Below are positions 33,554 to 42,420 of a DNA stretch of 64,000 bases, piece after piece. Source of the DNA: Taklimakanibacter sp021828105 (GTDB lineage: Bacteria; Pseudomonadota; Alphaproteobacteria; Rhizobiales; Aestuariivirgaceae). The stretch spans positions 87,356-151,355 of the forward strand of contig JAKATG010000021.1 in assembly GCA_021828105.1 (NCBI GenBank), given 5' to 3'. The notes beneath the pieces were generated by a model that worked only from the letters and a program-made list of their open reading frames with translations, was not told the origin of the DNA and did not search any database. Within the stretch, counting starts at the first letter, position 1; the number at the start of each line of letters is the position of its first letter. A program made the translations under genes and the position numbers.

Positions 33554-35569
33554 ATGGAGCATATACAGCCTTATTTGGATTATTTTGCCCAGCATCCCGG
33601 CTGGGCGATCGCCGTGGTCTTCCTCATTGCCTTTGGGGAAGCCTTGCTCATCATCGGCCTGTTCGTGCCCTCGACAGCGGTGCTGGTGGGGGCCGGCATG
33701 CTGGTCGGGACCGGGCATCTCGAATTCTGGCCGGTCTTCATTGCCACCGCCGTCGGCGCGATCCTCGGCGATCAGCTCTCTTATTGGGCGGGACGCCTGT
33801 TCGGCAACAGCCTCAAGACATTGTGGCCGCTCAACCGCTATCCCGTTCTCGTCGCGCGCGGGGAGGATTTCGTGCGCAGGCATGGCGGCAAGTCGATCGC
33901 CATCGGCCGTTTCGTGCCCGGCGTCAAAGCCGTCGTGCCGGGCATCGTCGGCATGTTCGGCATGGGGCAGGTCTATTTCGCCACCATCAACGTGACCTCG
34001 GGCCTGTTCTGGACGGCGGCACATGTGCTGCCCGGCATGCTGTTCGGCCAGGTGCTGGCCATGGCGGGCGAGCTCAGCGAAAGACTGCTGATCGTCCTCC
34101 TCTTGCTGCTGCTGCTGCTCGCCATAGCGGGCTGGCTCATTCGCCTGTTCATCGGCGGCCTCGGACCAATCATCGAGAACGCCCAGGACAGTTTCGCCGC
34201 CTGGGCGCAAAAACAGCCGGGCCGCTTCTGGCCGCGCATCGGCGCCGTCATCTCGCCCGCCCACCCGGGATCGCTGTCGATCATCCTCTTCGCTGCCCTC
34301 GCGGTCACCGCCTTCATCGCCTTCCTGCACATCATGAGCAGCGTCTTCGGCCAGTCGACGCTGATCGATGCCGATCTTTCGGTCCACAATATGATGCAGG
34401 GCCTGCGCAACGCGCCGAGCGACGAGATCATGACCATCATCACCATGCTGGGCGATGGCTTCGTCATGGTTGCGGTGGGGCTCGCCATTGTCGCCTGGCT
34501 CCTGTGGCGGCGCGAATGGCGGATCGCGGTCGCGGCCTTCCTCACCATCCTCGCCGCGCGGCTGTTCGTGCCTTTGATGAAATTGTGGCTGCAGCGGCCG
34601 CGGCCGCTCGAGCTCTCAGGGCTCCCGGAAGTCTTCAGCTTTCCCTCCGGCCACACGACCTTCGCCACCGTGACGCTCGGCGTCTTCGCGGTGCTGGCGA
34701 GCCATGGTCTCAGAAGCTGGGGCAAGGCGGTGGTATTCGCCGCCGCCGGCATCGCCGTCATCGCCATCGCCTATTCGCGCATCTATCTCGGCGCCCATTG
34801 GATGTCGGATGTGCTGGGCGGCTTCCTGTTCGGCGCGGTCATGATCGCCGCCTTCGGCATCGCCATCGAAGCGGTGCCGTCGCGCCGCATCATACCCTGG
34901 GGTCTGACGGTCGCGACCTTGCTCGCCTTCGCTGTCGCCGGATCGATCCATATCTCGCGCGACTATCCGGCCAATGCCGAGACCTATGCGCCGCGCGAGG
35001 CGATCGTTCTCTACGATCGCGAGCAGTGGGAATCCGGGTCCTGGGCGAGCCTGCCCCGGCAGCGCATCGATCTCGCCGGGCGCAGCGAAGAGCCGTTCTG
35101 CGTGCAATGGGCGGGTGATCCGACGCCGCTTGCCGAAGCGCTCGGCAAGGAGGGCTGGACGGAAGAGGGCAAGTGGTCCTGGACATTGGGGCTTGCCTAT
35201 CTCGATCCGCAGCGCGCGCTCAGCGATCTTGCGCCGCGCCCGGCTCTGCATCAGGGCAGGCTCGCCGACCTGACCTGGACGAAGCCGGTGGCGGGCAAGC
35301 CCGATGAACGCCTGGTCCTGCGGGCGTGGAAGACCGATGTAATGATCGGCAAGGCGCAGGAGACCTATCCCGTCTATCTCATGAGCCTCATGCGCGAGCG
35401 CCTGCGCCGCGGTTTCCATCTTTACGCGGTGCCGTCACCGCTCCCGGCCGATGCGCCGGAACGCGAGGGCCTGGCGGCGCTGATACGCTCGATCCCTGCC
35501 GTCAGGGTCGTGGAGGCCCGAGGGCTCGAGGCCAAGGACGGCCTGACCCTGGTCGATGCCATGAAATGA
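33554..35569 (+). CDS. DedA - PAP2 phosphatase - LssY C-terminal fusion protein
   Basis: A 671-residue membrane protein with three domains. Residues 1-200 are a DedA/SNARE-associated domain (AFGEALLIIGLFVPS, GDQLSYWAGR, GRFVPGVKAVVPGIVGMF), which flips or scrambles undecaprenyl phosphate or phosphatidylethanolamine in known members. Residues about 230-440 are a PAP2 lipid phosphatase with intact C1 (KLWLQRPRPLE), C2 (PSGHTTFAT) and C3 (SRIYLGAHWMSDVLGG) motifs. The last ~170 residues match the LssY C-terminal domain. Fusing a lipid-carrier flippase with a phosphatase suggests undecaprenyl-pyrophosphate recycling. The gene is divergent from the efflux pump; no ribosome-binding site is clear. 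Confidence 0.9.
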   Translation: MEHIQPYLDYFAQHPGWAIAVVFLIAFGEALLIIGLFVPSTAVLVGAGMLVGTGHLEFWPVFIATAVGAILGDQLSYWAGRLFGNSLKTLWPLNRYPVLVARGEDFVRRHGGKSIAIGRFVPGVKAVVPGIVGMFGMGQVYFATINVTSGLFWTAAHVLPGMLFGQVLAMAGELSERLLIVLLLLLLLLAIAGWLIRLFIGGLGPIIENAQDSFAAWAQKQPGRFWPRIGAVISPAHPGSLSIILFAALAVTAFIAFLHIMSSVFGQSTLIDADLSVHNMMQGLRNAPSDEIMTIITMLGDGFVMVAVGLAIVAWLLWRREWRIAVAAFLTILAARLFVPLMKLWLQRPRPLELSGLPEVFSFPSGHTTFATVTLGVFAVLASHGLRSWGKAVVFAAAGIAVIAIAYSRIYLGAHWMSDVLGGFLFGAVMIAAFGIAIEAVPSRRIIPWGLTVATLLAFAVAGSIHISRDYPANAETYAPREAIVLYDREQWESGSWASLPRQRIDLAGRSEEPFCVQWAGDPTPLAEALGKEGWTEEGKWSWTLGLAYLDPQRALSDLAPRPALHQGRLADLTWTKPVAGKPDERLVLRAWKTDVMIGKAQETYPVYLMSLMRERLRRGFHLYAVPSPLPADAPEREGLAALIRSIPAVRVVEARGLEAKDGLTLVDAMK

Positions 35570-35632
35570 GCGCTCAGGATGGGCTGGACAAAACCGGCTA
35601 ATTCCGCCAATCAAGGCCCAAAAGGTGACGAC

Positions 35633-36034
35633 GTGATCGAATTCCTCAAGCAGTTCTTTACCTGGTGGAACAGCCGGACGCTGGGCCTGTGGCTATATAC
35701 TTGGCGCAAGGGCGAGTTCGTCGGCGAGGACGAGTTCGGCAACCGCTATTATCGCGCGCCCTCGGCGCTGCCGCAGTCGATCGCAGAGCGCCGCTGGGTC
35801 GTCTATAACGGCTATGCCGAAGCCTCGATGATCCCGCCCGGCTGGCATGGCTGGATGCATCACCGCCAGGCCAACCCCCCGACGAAGAACGACTACCAGC
35901 CGCGCGAATGGGAAAAGCCGCATCAGCCCAATCTCACCGGCACGGCGCGCGCCTATCGTCCGCCGGGCAGCATCATGGGCAGTACCTGGCCGAAAGTCGC
36001 CAAGCCCGATTATGAAGCGTGGCGCCCGGAATAG
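35633..36034 (+). CDS. NADH:ubiquinone oxidoreductase subunit NDUFA12
   Basis: A 133-residue accessory subunit of respiratory complex I, found in alphaproteobacteria and mitochondria. The GTG at 35633 gives MIEFLKQFFTWWNSRTLGLWLYTWRKG (in parts: FFTWWN, GLWLYTWRKG), the usual N-terminus; AAGG at 35622 is 7 bp upstream. GEDEFGNRYYRA and RRWVVYNG are family hallmarks, as is the MIPPGWHGWMHHR segment. An ATG 54 bp upstream is in frame, but the extra 18 residues are not family-like. It lies shortly after the DedA-PAP2 gene and before mlaD, an arrangement common in Hyphomicrobiales. Confidence 0.93.
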   Translation: MIEFLKQFFTWWNSRTLGLWLYTWRKGEFVGEDEFGNRYYRAPSALPQSIAERRWVVYNGYAEASMIPPGWHGWMHHRQANPPTKNDYQPREWEKPHQPNLTGTARAYRPPGSIMGSTWPKVAKPDYEAWRPE

Positions 36035-36125
36035 TCATTTTTTCCGGCCTGCTGCTGCCACAATTTGCGGGTTGTCTCGAATCCCTAAAGACCGCTAGAA
36101 GGCCGAGGTCGCAAGGGACCGCATC

Positions 36126-36686
36126 ATGAAGAACACGACTGTTGAAACCGCCATTGGCGCGCTGGTCATCCTGATCGCCGCCGGCTTCTTCGCTTTCGCC
36201 TATACGACCTCGGGGAAGAGCAGCACCACGGGCGGCTACAGGCTGACGGCCGAATTCGACAATATCGCCGGCGTCAATACCGGCACCGATGTGCGGCTTG
36301 CCGGCATCAAAGTGGGGACCGTGGTCAGCCAGTCGCTGAACCCGGACAACTACCAGGCCGTCGTCACCATGTCGATCGATCCCAAGGTGAAGCTCACCGA
36401 CGACACGACGGCGAAAGTGACATCCGAAGGCCTCCTGGGCTCGAACTTCATCGCCCTCGATCCCGGCGGATCGGATACGATCCTTGCCGATGGCGGGCAG
36501 ATCACCAACACGCAAGGGTCCGTCGATATCTGGACGCTGATCTCGACGGCGATGTTCGACAGCGGCAAGGGCAAAGGCGACGACAAGCCGGCGGAGAACA
36601 CGCAGACCCCGCCACAGCCCGAGACCGCGCCTGAGACGGCGCCGGAGCCCGAGCCGCAGCCGCAGCCGGAAACGCAGCCGCAATGA
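36126..36686 (+). CDS. mlaD: Outer-membrane lipid asymmetry protein MlaD
   Basis: A 186-residue MCE-domain protein that binds phospholipids in the periplasm and works with the MlaFEB ABC transporter to keep phospholipids out of the outer leaflet. An N-terminal membrane anchor (AIGALVILIAAGFFAFAY) is followed by the MCE domain at about 35-130 (NIAGVNTGTDVRLAGIKVG, then SEGLLGSNFIALDPGG). The tail from about 150 is a Pro/Glu/Gln-rich low-complexity stretch. AAGGGA lies shortly upstream of the ATG. The stop overlaps the start of the methyltransferase gene (ATGA). The mlaE and mlaF genes are elsewhere. Confidence 0.93.
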   Translation: MKNTTVETAIGALVILIAAGFFAFAYTTSGKSSTTGGYRLTAEFDNIAGVNTGTDVRLAGIKVGTVVSQSLNPDNYQAVVTMSIDPKVKLTDDTTAKVTSEGLLGSNFIALDPGGSDTILADGGQITNTQGSVDIWTLISTAMFDSGKGKGDDKPAENTQTPPQPETAPETAPEPEPQPQPETQPQ

Positions 36687-37444
36687 CAGGTGGCGACTCG
36701 CGCCGCCAGACCTGGTCGGCGGCGTCCTATGACGAGCATGCGCGTTTCGTCTCCGACCTCGCCTCAGGCGTGCTCGACTGGCTCGCGCCCAAAAGCGGCG
36801 AGCGCATTCTCGATCTCGGTTGCGGCGACGGCGTGCTGACGGCGGAACTCGCGGCCAAGGGTGCTGGGGTGGTGGGCGTCGATGCGAGCGAGGATTTCGT
36901 GCGCGCCTGCCAGGCGCGGGGCCTCGATGTGCGCCTGATGGATGGCGAGGCGCTCACTTTCGCGAATGAATTCGATGCCGTGTTCTCGAATGCGGCACTC
37001 CATTGGATGACGCGTCCGGAGCGGGTGATTGCCGGCGTCGCGCGCGCCCTCAAGCCGCAAGGCCGGTTCGTCGCGGAGTTCGGCGGCCACGGCAATGTCG
37101 CGGCGATCACGACGGCGCTCCATGCGGTCGCCATGCGCCATGGCAAGGATGTCCGCCTCGCTCATCCCTGGTTCTTCCCGTCGGTCGAAACCTATCGGGG
37201 GCTCCTGGAGGCGCAAGGCTTCGCGGTGGCGCGCATCGCGCTCATCCCGCGCCCGACGCCGCTCAAGACCGGCATGGCATCCTGGCTCAAGCTGTTCAAC
37301 TCGCCCTTCTTCCACCAGTTCGGCGAGAATTTCGACGCCGCCGTGAACGAGACCGAAGAGCTCCTTGAGCCCGCTTTGTGCGATGCCCAGGGCAACTGGA
37401 CGGCGGACTATGTGCGCCTGCGGGTCGAAGCGCGGACATCATGA
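36683..37444 (+). CDS. Class I SAM-dependent methyltransferase
   Basis: A 253-residue methyltransferase. SAM-binding motif I is ILDLGCGDGVLT near residues 33-44; GVDAS at about 61 is motif II and FDAVFSNAALHWM near 96-108 is motif III. The C-terminal half includes FFPSVETYRGLLEAQGFAV, typical of UbiE/trans-aconitate-like methyltransferases. The substrate is not inferable. It is translationally coupled at both ends: its ATG overlaps the mlaD stop and its stop overlaps the DUF2155 start. Confidence 0.88.
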   Translation: MTGGDSRRQTWSAASYDEHARFVSDLASGVLDWLAPKSGERILDLGCGDGVLTAELAAKGAGVVGVDASEDFVRACQARGLDVRLMDGEALTFANEFDAVFSNAALHWMTRPERVIAGVARALKPQGRFVAEFGGHGNVAAITTALHAVAMRHGKDVRLAHPWFFPSVETYRGLLEAQGFAVARIALIPRPTPLKTGMASWLKLFNSPFFHQFGENFDAAVNETEELLEPALCDAQGNWTADYVRLRVEARTS

Positions 37445-37884
37445 CACGTATCCTGCCACTCGTTGCTTTAATGGCGATGGTTGCGCCGGCCGCGGCCGAG
37501 CGCGTCTCCAATCCCATCGCCGTTTTTGCCGGCCTCGACAAGATCACCGGCCTCACCACCACGTTCGAGGCGAAGATCGGCGAGCAGAAGCGCTTCGGCG
37601 GGCTCTTCATCAAGGCCGATGCCTGCTATACGCGCGATGTCACCGAGGAGCCGCGCACCACGTCCTTCGTCGAGGTCGAGGAGATCGAATCCGACGACAC
37701 GCGCAAGAAGATCTTCTCCGGCTGGATGTTTGCCGAGAGCCCGGGCTTGAGCGCGGTGGAGCATCCGATCTACGATGTGTGGCTGACCGGCTGCCGCGAT
37801 CCCAACGCGCCGCCGCCGGTGATCGAGCAGGTGCCGGACACCCAGCCTGTGCCGGGCGGCGAGGAAGAAGAGCCGGAAGACTGA
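37441..37884 (+). CDS. DUF2155 domain exported protein
   Basis: A 147-residue protein. Residues 1-19 are a signal peptide (RILPLVALMAMVAPAAA). The DUF2155 core runs from ANPIAVFAGLDKITGL-like residues 23-40 to about 115 and ends in the family hallmark WMFAESPGLSAVEHPIYDVWLTGC; two cysteines (DACYTRD and TGC) could form a disulfide. The tail is acidic and proline-rich. The family is periplasmic and restricted to alphaproteobacteria, with no known role. The start overlaps the preceding stop (ATGA). In related genomes it lies beside aat and mlaD, as here. Confidence 0.9.
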   Translation: MTRILPLVALMAMVAPAAAERVSNPIAVFAGLDKITGLTTTFEAKIGEQKRFGGLFIKADACYTRDVTEEPRTTSFVEVEEIESDDTRKKIFSGWMFAESPGLSAVEHPIYDVWLTGCRDPNAPPPVIEQVPDTQPVPGGEEEEPED

Positions 37885-37900
37885 TCAAGGTGGTGTCCGA

Positions 37901-39922
37901 GTGAACCAGGCATTCCATCTCGTCGAAGCCTCGATCGCCGAACTGCGCCAGGCCCTCGATAGCGGCATCGTCACCAGCGTCGAGCTGGTGGGCGCCTATT
38001 TGCGCCGCATCGCGCATTACGACCGTCACGGCATTGCGCTCAACGCTGTTCCGGTGCTCGATCCTTCGATGTTCGAAATGGCGGCGGCATCCGACAGACG
38101 GCGCCGCGCGGGGAAGCTGCTCGGACCTCTGGACGGCATACCTTACACGGCCAAGGACAGCTATCGGGTGAAGGGGCTGACGGTGGCCGCGGGCTCGCCG
38201 GCTTTCGAGCATCTCGTCGCCGGCGACCATGCTTTCACGATAGAGCGGCTGCGCGAAGCGGGTGCCGTTCTCATCGGCCTCACCAACATGCCGCCCATGG
38301 CCAATGGCGGCATGCAGCGTGGTGTCTATGGCCGGGCCGAAAGCCCCTACAATGGCGACTATCTGACGGCTGCTTTCGCCTCGGGCTCGTCCAACGGCTC
38401 AGGGACGGCGACGGCCGCGAGCTTCGCCGCCTTCGGTCTCGGCGAAGAAACATGGTCGTCGGGGCGCGCTCCCGCCTCGAATAACGGCCTCGTCGCCTAT
38501 ACGCCCTCGCGCGGGGTGATCTCGGTGCGCGGCAACTGGCCGTTGGTGCCGACGATGGACGTCGTCGTGCCGCATACGCGCGGCGTCGATGACCTGCTGG
38601 AATTGCTCGACGTCATCGTCGCCGACGATGACATCGCCCGCGGCGACTTCTGGCGCGTCCAGCCCTGGGTCGAGATACCGAAAAGCTCGGCACTGCGGCC
38701 TAAGAGCTATGTGAAGCTCACCGTCGAGGGCGCCTTGCGTGGAACGCGGCTCGGTGTGCCGCGCATGTATATCGGCCGCGACACTGAAGCGACCGCGCCG
38801 ATCGAGACGCGGCCGTCGGTCATTGCGCTCTGGGAGAAGGCGGCGCGCCAGCTCGAAGTGCTGGGTGCCGAGGTGATCGAGGTCGATTTTCCCGTGGTCT
38901 CGAATTACGAACGCAACCGCCCGGGCGCCCGGTCGATGGTCGACAGGGGGCTCGTGCCGAAGAGCTTCGAGACCCACGAACTGGGCCCGCTTTGCGCCTG
39001 GGCGTTTGACGATTTCCTGCGCGCCAATGGTGACCCGGCTTTCCCGGACCTCGCTGGCGTCGATGGCGACAAAATTTTCCCGCAGCCGCCCGGCACGCTT
39101 CCTGAACCTATCGAGGCGGGCCTCGGCAACCTGGTCGACCTGGCGAGGCTTGGCTTGCCGCCGGTGGCGGGGATTGCGGATCTGGAAGAGGGTCTCAAGG
39201 GGCTCGAGGCGACGCGGCGCATCGATTTCGAGGACTGGATGGAAGCGCTCGGCCTCGATGCCGTCGTGTTGCCTGCCGTCGCCGATGTCGGCAAGGCCGA
39301 TGCCGATGTGAACGAGGAGTCGGCGCGGCTCGCCTGGCGCAACGGGACCTGGGTCGCCAATGGCAATCTGGTCTGGCGCCATCTCGGCATTCCGACGGTG
39401 ACGGTGCCGATGGGGATCATGCCCGATATCGGCATGCCGGTCGGCATGACGATCGCCGGCAAGGCCTATGACGACACGCGGCTGCTGTGCTTCGCCGCCG
39501 AATTCGACCGGGCCGCCGGGCTTCGCGTCAGGCCGCCGCGCACGCCGGAGCTGCCAGACGATGTTTTCACGGCGCGCCGCTCAGTCGCGGAGAGCGCGAG
39601 AGCGGATTTGAAGATCACCATCGAGGCCGAGATGCATGCGGTGGATGCCGTGTTCGACGAGGTGATGGCGCAGGTGGAGGTGAGCTCGGAGGAACCCATC
39701 GACATGTCAGGTGCCATCGTGCAGATCCATGTGAACGGAGAGCCTGCCGAAATCCTCGTCCCGGGCCCGTTGTTCAAGGTGCGCAGGGCCGTGGCTTCGG
39801 CCGAGCATGCAAGACTGCACAGCGTGTGGCGGAAGCCTTATGGATCAATCATCACCGCCATTGTCCACCTGGCCGACGGACGCACGGCCGGCGCCTTCGC
39901 CGTCACCGGCGGCATCATGTGA
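37901..39922 (+). CDS. Amidase-signature hydrolase with long C-terminal extension
   Basis: A 673-residue enzyme of the amidase-signature family (GatA/AtzF type). The first catalytic lysine is in DGIPYTAKDSYRV near residue 88. The Ser-rich signature FASGSSNGSGTATAASF holds the cis-serine, and the nucleophile Ser lies in EETWSSGRAPASNNG. Amidases of this family are usually 450-530 residues; here about 125 additional residues at the C-terminus (from ~ TARRSVAESARADLK) form a separate beta-rich segment with no match I recognise. The start is the GTG at 37901, 16 bp after DUF2155, with AAGGTGG as ribosome-binding site. Its stop is 2 bp from the convergent aat gene. Confidence 0.87.
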   Translation: MNQAFHLVEASIAELRQALDSGIVTSVELVGAYLRRIAHYDRHGIALNAVPVLDPSMFEMAAASDRRRRAGKLLGPLDGIPYTAKDSYRVKGLTVAAGSPAFEHLVAGDHAFTIERLREAGAVLIGLTNMPPMANGGMQRGVYGRAESPYNGDYLTAAFASGSSNGSGTATAASFAAFGLGEETWSSGRAPASNNGLVAYTPSRGVISVRGNWPLVPTMDVVVPHTRGVDDLLELLDVIVADDDIARGDFWRVQPWVEIPKSSALRPKSYVKLTVEGALRGTRLGVPRMYIGRDTEATAPIETRPSVIALWEKAARQLEVLGAEVIEVDFPVVSNYERNRPGARSMVDRGLVPKSFETHELGPLCAWAFDDFLRANGDPAFPDLAGVDGDKIFPQPPGTLPEPIEAGLGNLVDLARLGLPPVAGIADLEEGLKGLEATRRIDFEDWMEALGLDAVVLPAVADVGKADADVNEESARLAWRNGTWVANGNLVWRHLGIPTVTVPMGIMPDIGMPVGMTIAGKAYDDTRLLCFAAEFDRAAGLRVRPPRTPELPDDVFTARRSVAESARADLKITIEAEMHAVDAVFDEVMAQVEVSSEEPIDMSGAIVQIHVNGEPAEILVPGPLFKVRRAVASAEHARLHSVWRKPYGSIITAIVHLADGRTAGAFAVTGGIM

Positions 39923-39924
39923 AG

Positions 39925-40575
39925 TTATGCGGCCTTGCTCGCCAGCCGCAGCACCGCTTCCGGATCGCGATCGCCCGCGAATTTGAAGAATTCGGCGTCC
40001 TGGTCGATCGCGCGTTCGAGCAAAGCGTGATAGTCGACACGGCTGATCGTGCGGGCGCCCATGCTTTCGAGATGCGGCGTGGTAAATTGCGCATCGAGCA
40101 GATGGAAGCCGCCGGCCTTCAGGCGCGCCACCAGATGCACGAGCGCCACCTTGCTCGCATCCGTCTCGCGCGAGAACATGCTCTCGCCGAAGAAGGCGGC
40201 CCCGATCCGGACCCCATAGAGCCCGCCGACCAGCCGCTCGTCCCGCCAGCACTCGACCGAATGGCAGCAGCCCATCTTGAAGAGCTGGCCATAGAGCGAC
40301 TTGATGCGCTGGTTGATCCAGGTCGTCTTGCGGTCGTGCTTCTTCTCGGCGCAGGCCGCGATCACGTCCTGAAAGGCGGTATCGATGCGGATGTCGAAGC
40401 GGCGCTGGCGCACGCGCTTGCGCAAGGAATGCGAGATATGCAGGCCGTCGAGCGGGAAAATGCCGCGCTCCTCGGGCTCAACCCAGTAGAGCGCATTGTC
40501 CTCGGCACTTTCCGCCATCGGGAAAATCCCGGCGGCATAGGCCTTGAGCAGGATCTGCGGGGTGATGGTCGACAT
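39925..40575 (-). CDS. aat: Leucyl/phenylalanyl-tRNA--protein transferase
   Basis: Adds Leu or Phe to proteins beginning with Arg or Lys and so marks them for ClpSAP degradation by the N-end rule. The 216-residue protein starts ITPQILLKAYAAGIFPMAES and has the family motifs YWVEPEERGIFPLDGLHIS, SVECWRDERLVGGLYGVRIGAAFFGESMF (in parts: ERLVGGLYG, FFGESMFS) and the LHSVR-like DAQFTTPHLESMG region. Its ATG directly abuts the accC stop, so the two are co-transcribed; aat after accC is a common alphaproteobacterial order. Confidence 0.96.
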   Translation of the reverse strand: MSTITPQILLKAYAAGIFPMAESAEDNALYWVEPEERGIFPLDGLHISHSLRKRVRQRRFDIRIDTAFQDVIAACAEKKHDRKTTWINQRIKSLYGQLFKMGCCHSVECWRDERLVGGLYGVRIGAAFFGESMFSRETDASKVALVHLVARLKAGGFHLLDAQFTTPHLESMGARTISRVDYHALLERAIDQDAEFFKFAGDRDPEAVLRLASKAA

Positions 40576-41919
40576 TCAGGTACTGTTGATCAGATATTTC
40601 TCAAGCCAATGAATGTCATAATGCCCATCGATGATGTCCGGTTCCGCGACCAGGCGCTGGAACAGCGGGATGGTCGTCTCGACGCCTTCGATGACATATT
40701 CGTTGAGCACGCGGCGCAGGCGCATCAGGCATTCGGTGCGCGACTTGCCGAAGACGATGAGCTTGCCGATCAGGCTGTCATAATAGGGCGGGATGCGGTA
40801 GCCGGCATAGAGTGCCGAATCGATGCGCACGCCAAGGCCCCCCGGCACATGGACATACTCGACCTTTCCGGGCGAGGGCGCGAAGGTCGTCGGATTCTCC
40901 GCATTGATGCGGCATTCGATGGCGTGGCCGGAGAAGACGATGTCGCTCTGCTCATATTTGAGCTGGGCGCCCGCGGCGACGCGGATCTGCTCCTGCACGA
41001 GATCGAGGCCGGTCAGCATCTCGGTCACCGGGTGCTCGACCTGGAGCCTGGTGTTCATCTCGATGAAATAGAATTCGCCGTTCTCATAGAGGAATTCGAC
41101 GGTGCCGACGCCTTCATAGCCGAGCTTCTGCATGGCGCGCGCCACGCGCCCGCCGATGGCCTCGCGCTGCGCCGCATTGAGGGCAGGGGAGTGAGCCTCC
41201 TCCCAGATCTTCTGATGGCGCCGCTGCAGCGAGCAATCGCGCTCGCCCAGATGCACCGCACGGCCCTGGCCGTCGCCCAGCACCTGGATTTCGATGTGGC
41301 GCGGCCTTTCCAGATATTTCTCGAGATAGACATCGCCATTGCCGAAGGCGGCCTTGGCCTCGGCCTGGGCGGTCTGGATGGCATTCTCGAGCTCGGTCTC
41401 GGAGCGCGCCACTTTCATGCCGCGCCCGCCGCCGCCCGCCGTCGCCTTGATCAGCACCGGATAACCGATGTCCTTGGCGATGCGCCGCGCCTCGCCCAAG
41501 TCGTTGATGCCGCCTTCCGAGCCCGGCACGACCGGAATGCCGAGCTCCTTGGCGGTGCGCTTGGCTTCGATCTTGTCGCCCATGATGCGGATATGGTTGG
41601 ACGAGGGCCCGATGAACTTGATCTTGTGCTCTTCGAGGATCTCGGCGAAACGGGCGTTCTCCGACAGGAAGCCGTAGCCCGGATGCACGGCCTCGGCGCC
41701 GGTGATCTCGCAGGCCGCCACGATGGCGGGAATGTTGAGATAGCTGTCGCGCGCCGGCGGCGGGCCGATGCAGACACTCTCATCGGCAAGCCTGACATGC
41801 ATGGCTTCTTCGTCCGCCGTCGAATGCACGGCGACGGTGTGGATGCCGAGCTCGCGGCAGGCGCGCATCACGCGCAGGGCGATCTCGCCGCGATTGGCGA
41901 TGAGGATCTTGTCGAACAT
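40576..41919 (-). CDS. accC: Acetyl-CoA carboxylase, biotin carboxylase subunit
   Basis: Carboxylates the biotin carried by AccB, the first step of fatty-acid synthesis, in the cytosol. It has 447 residues, the family size. The N-terminal KILIANRGEIALRVMRACRELG and the ATP-grasp glycine-rich loop KATAGGGGRGMKVA are textbook; the biotin-binding and catalytic parts are in EMNTRLQVEHPVTEMLTG. It lies 4 bp after accB and is the middle gene of accB-accC-aat on the minus strand. Reads in the same frame as all known homologues; the start is not in doubt. Confidence 0.98.
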   Translation of the reverse strand: MFDKILIANRGEIALRVMRACRELGIHTVAVHSTADEEAMHVRLADESVCIGPPPARDSYLNIPAIVAACEITGAEAVHPGYGFLSENARFAEILEEHKIKFIGPSSNHIRIMGDKIEAKRTAKELGIPVVPGSEGGINDLGEARRIAKDIGYPVLIKATAGGGGRGMKVARSETELENAIQTAQAEAKAAFGNGDVYLEKYLERPRHIEIQVLGDGQGRAVHLGERDCSLQRRHQKIWEEAHSPALNAAQREAIGGRVARAMQKLGYEGVGTVEFLYENGEFYFIEMNTRLQVEHPVTEMLTGLDLVQEQIRVAAGAQLKYEQSDIVFSGHAIECRINAENPTTFAPSPGKVEYVHVPGGLGVRIDSALYAGYRIPPYYDSLIGKLIVFGKSRTECLMRLRRVLNEYVIEGVETTIPLFQRLVAEPDIIDGHYDIHWLEKYLINST

Positions 41920-41923
41920 CGCG

Positions 41924-42412
41924 CTACTCTATGAGGACCAGGGCTTCGCCATATTCGACCGGGCTCCCGTTCTGCACATAGATCTGGGTGACCTTGCCGG
42001 CGCGAGGGGCCGGGATCTGATTCATCGTCTTCATCGCCTCGATGATGAGGAGCGTCTGGCCGGCCTTAACCTCGGCGCCGACCTCGACGAAATTGGGGGC
42101 GCCCGGCTGCGCCGCCCGATAGACGGTGCCGACCATCGGCGATTTGACGGCATCCGCCGGTACGGACGGAGCCGTCGGTTGAGCCGCGGCCGCCGGCGGT
42201 GCTGCCGCAGCACCCGCGAGCGCCACCGGGGCGGCGGGGGCCGCCGCATAGACCGTGCCGCCGCGCGAGACCCTGACCCTGACCCCCTTCTGCTCCAGCT
42301 CGATCTCGGTGAGCCCCGTCTCGTTGAGGAGGTCGGCCAGGTCCCGGATCAGCCCAAGCTCGGACTTGTCCGATGGCGGCTTGGGGGGCGGCGCTGTCTT
42401 CTTCGCGGGCAT
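41924..42412 (-). CDS. accB: Acetyl-CoA carboxylase biotin carboxyl carrier protein
   Basis: A 162-residue carrier protein. The N-terminal part (ELGLIRDLADLLNETGLTEIEL) contacts the other subunits, a central Ala/Pro-rich linker follows (about 60-85), and the C-terminal biotinyl domain (about 85-162) carries the biotin lysine in IEAMKTMNQI, about residue 128. It lies between aroQ, with 8 bp spacing, and accC. The alanine/proline linker length is typical. Confidence 0.97.
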   Translation of the reverse strand: MPAKKTAPPPKPPSDKSELGLIRDLADLLNETGLTEIELEQKGVRVRVSRGGTVYAAAPAAPVALAGAAAAPPAAAAQPTAPSVPADAVKSPMVGTVYRAAQPGAPNFVEVGAEVKAGQTLLIIEAMKTMNQIPAPRAGKVTQIYVQNGSPVEYGEALVLIE

Positions 42413-42420
42413 GATCAGGA

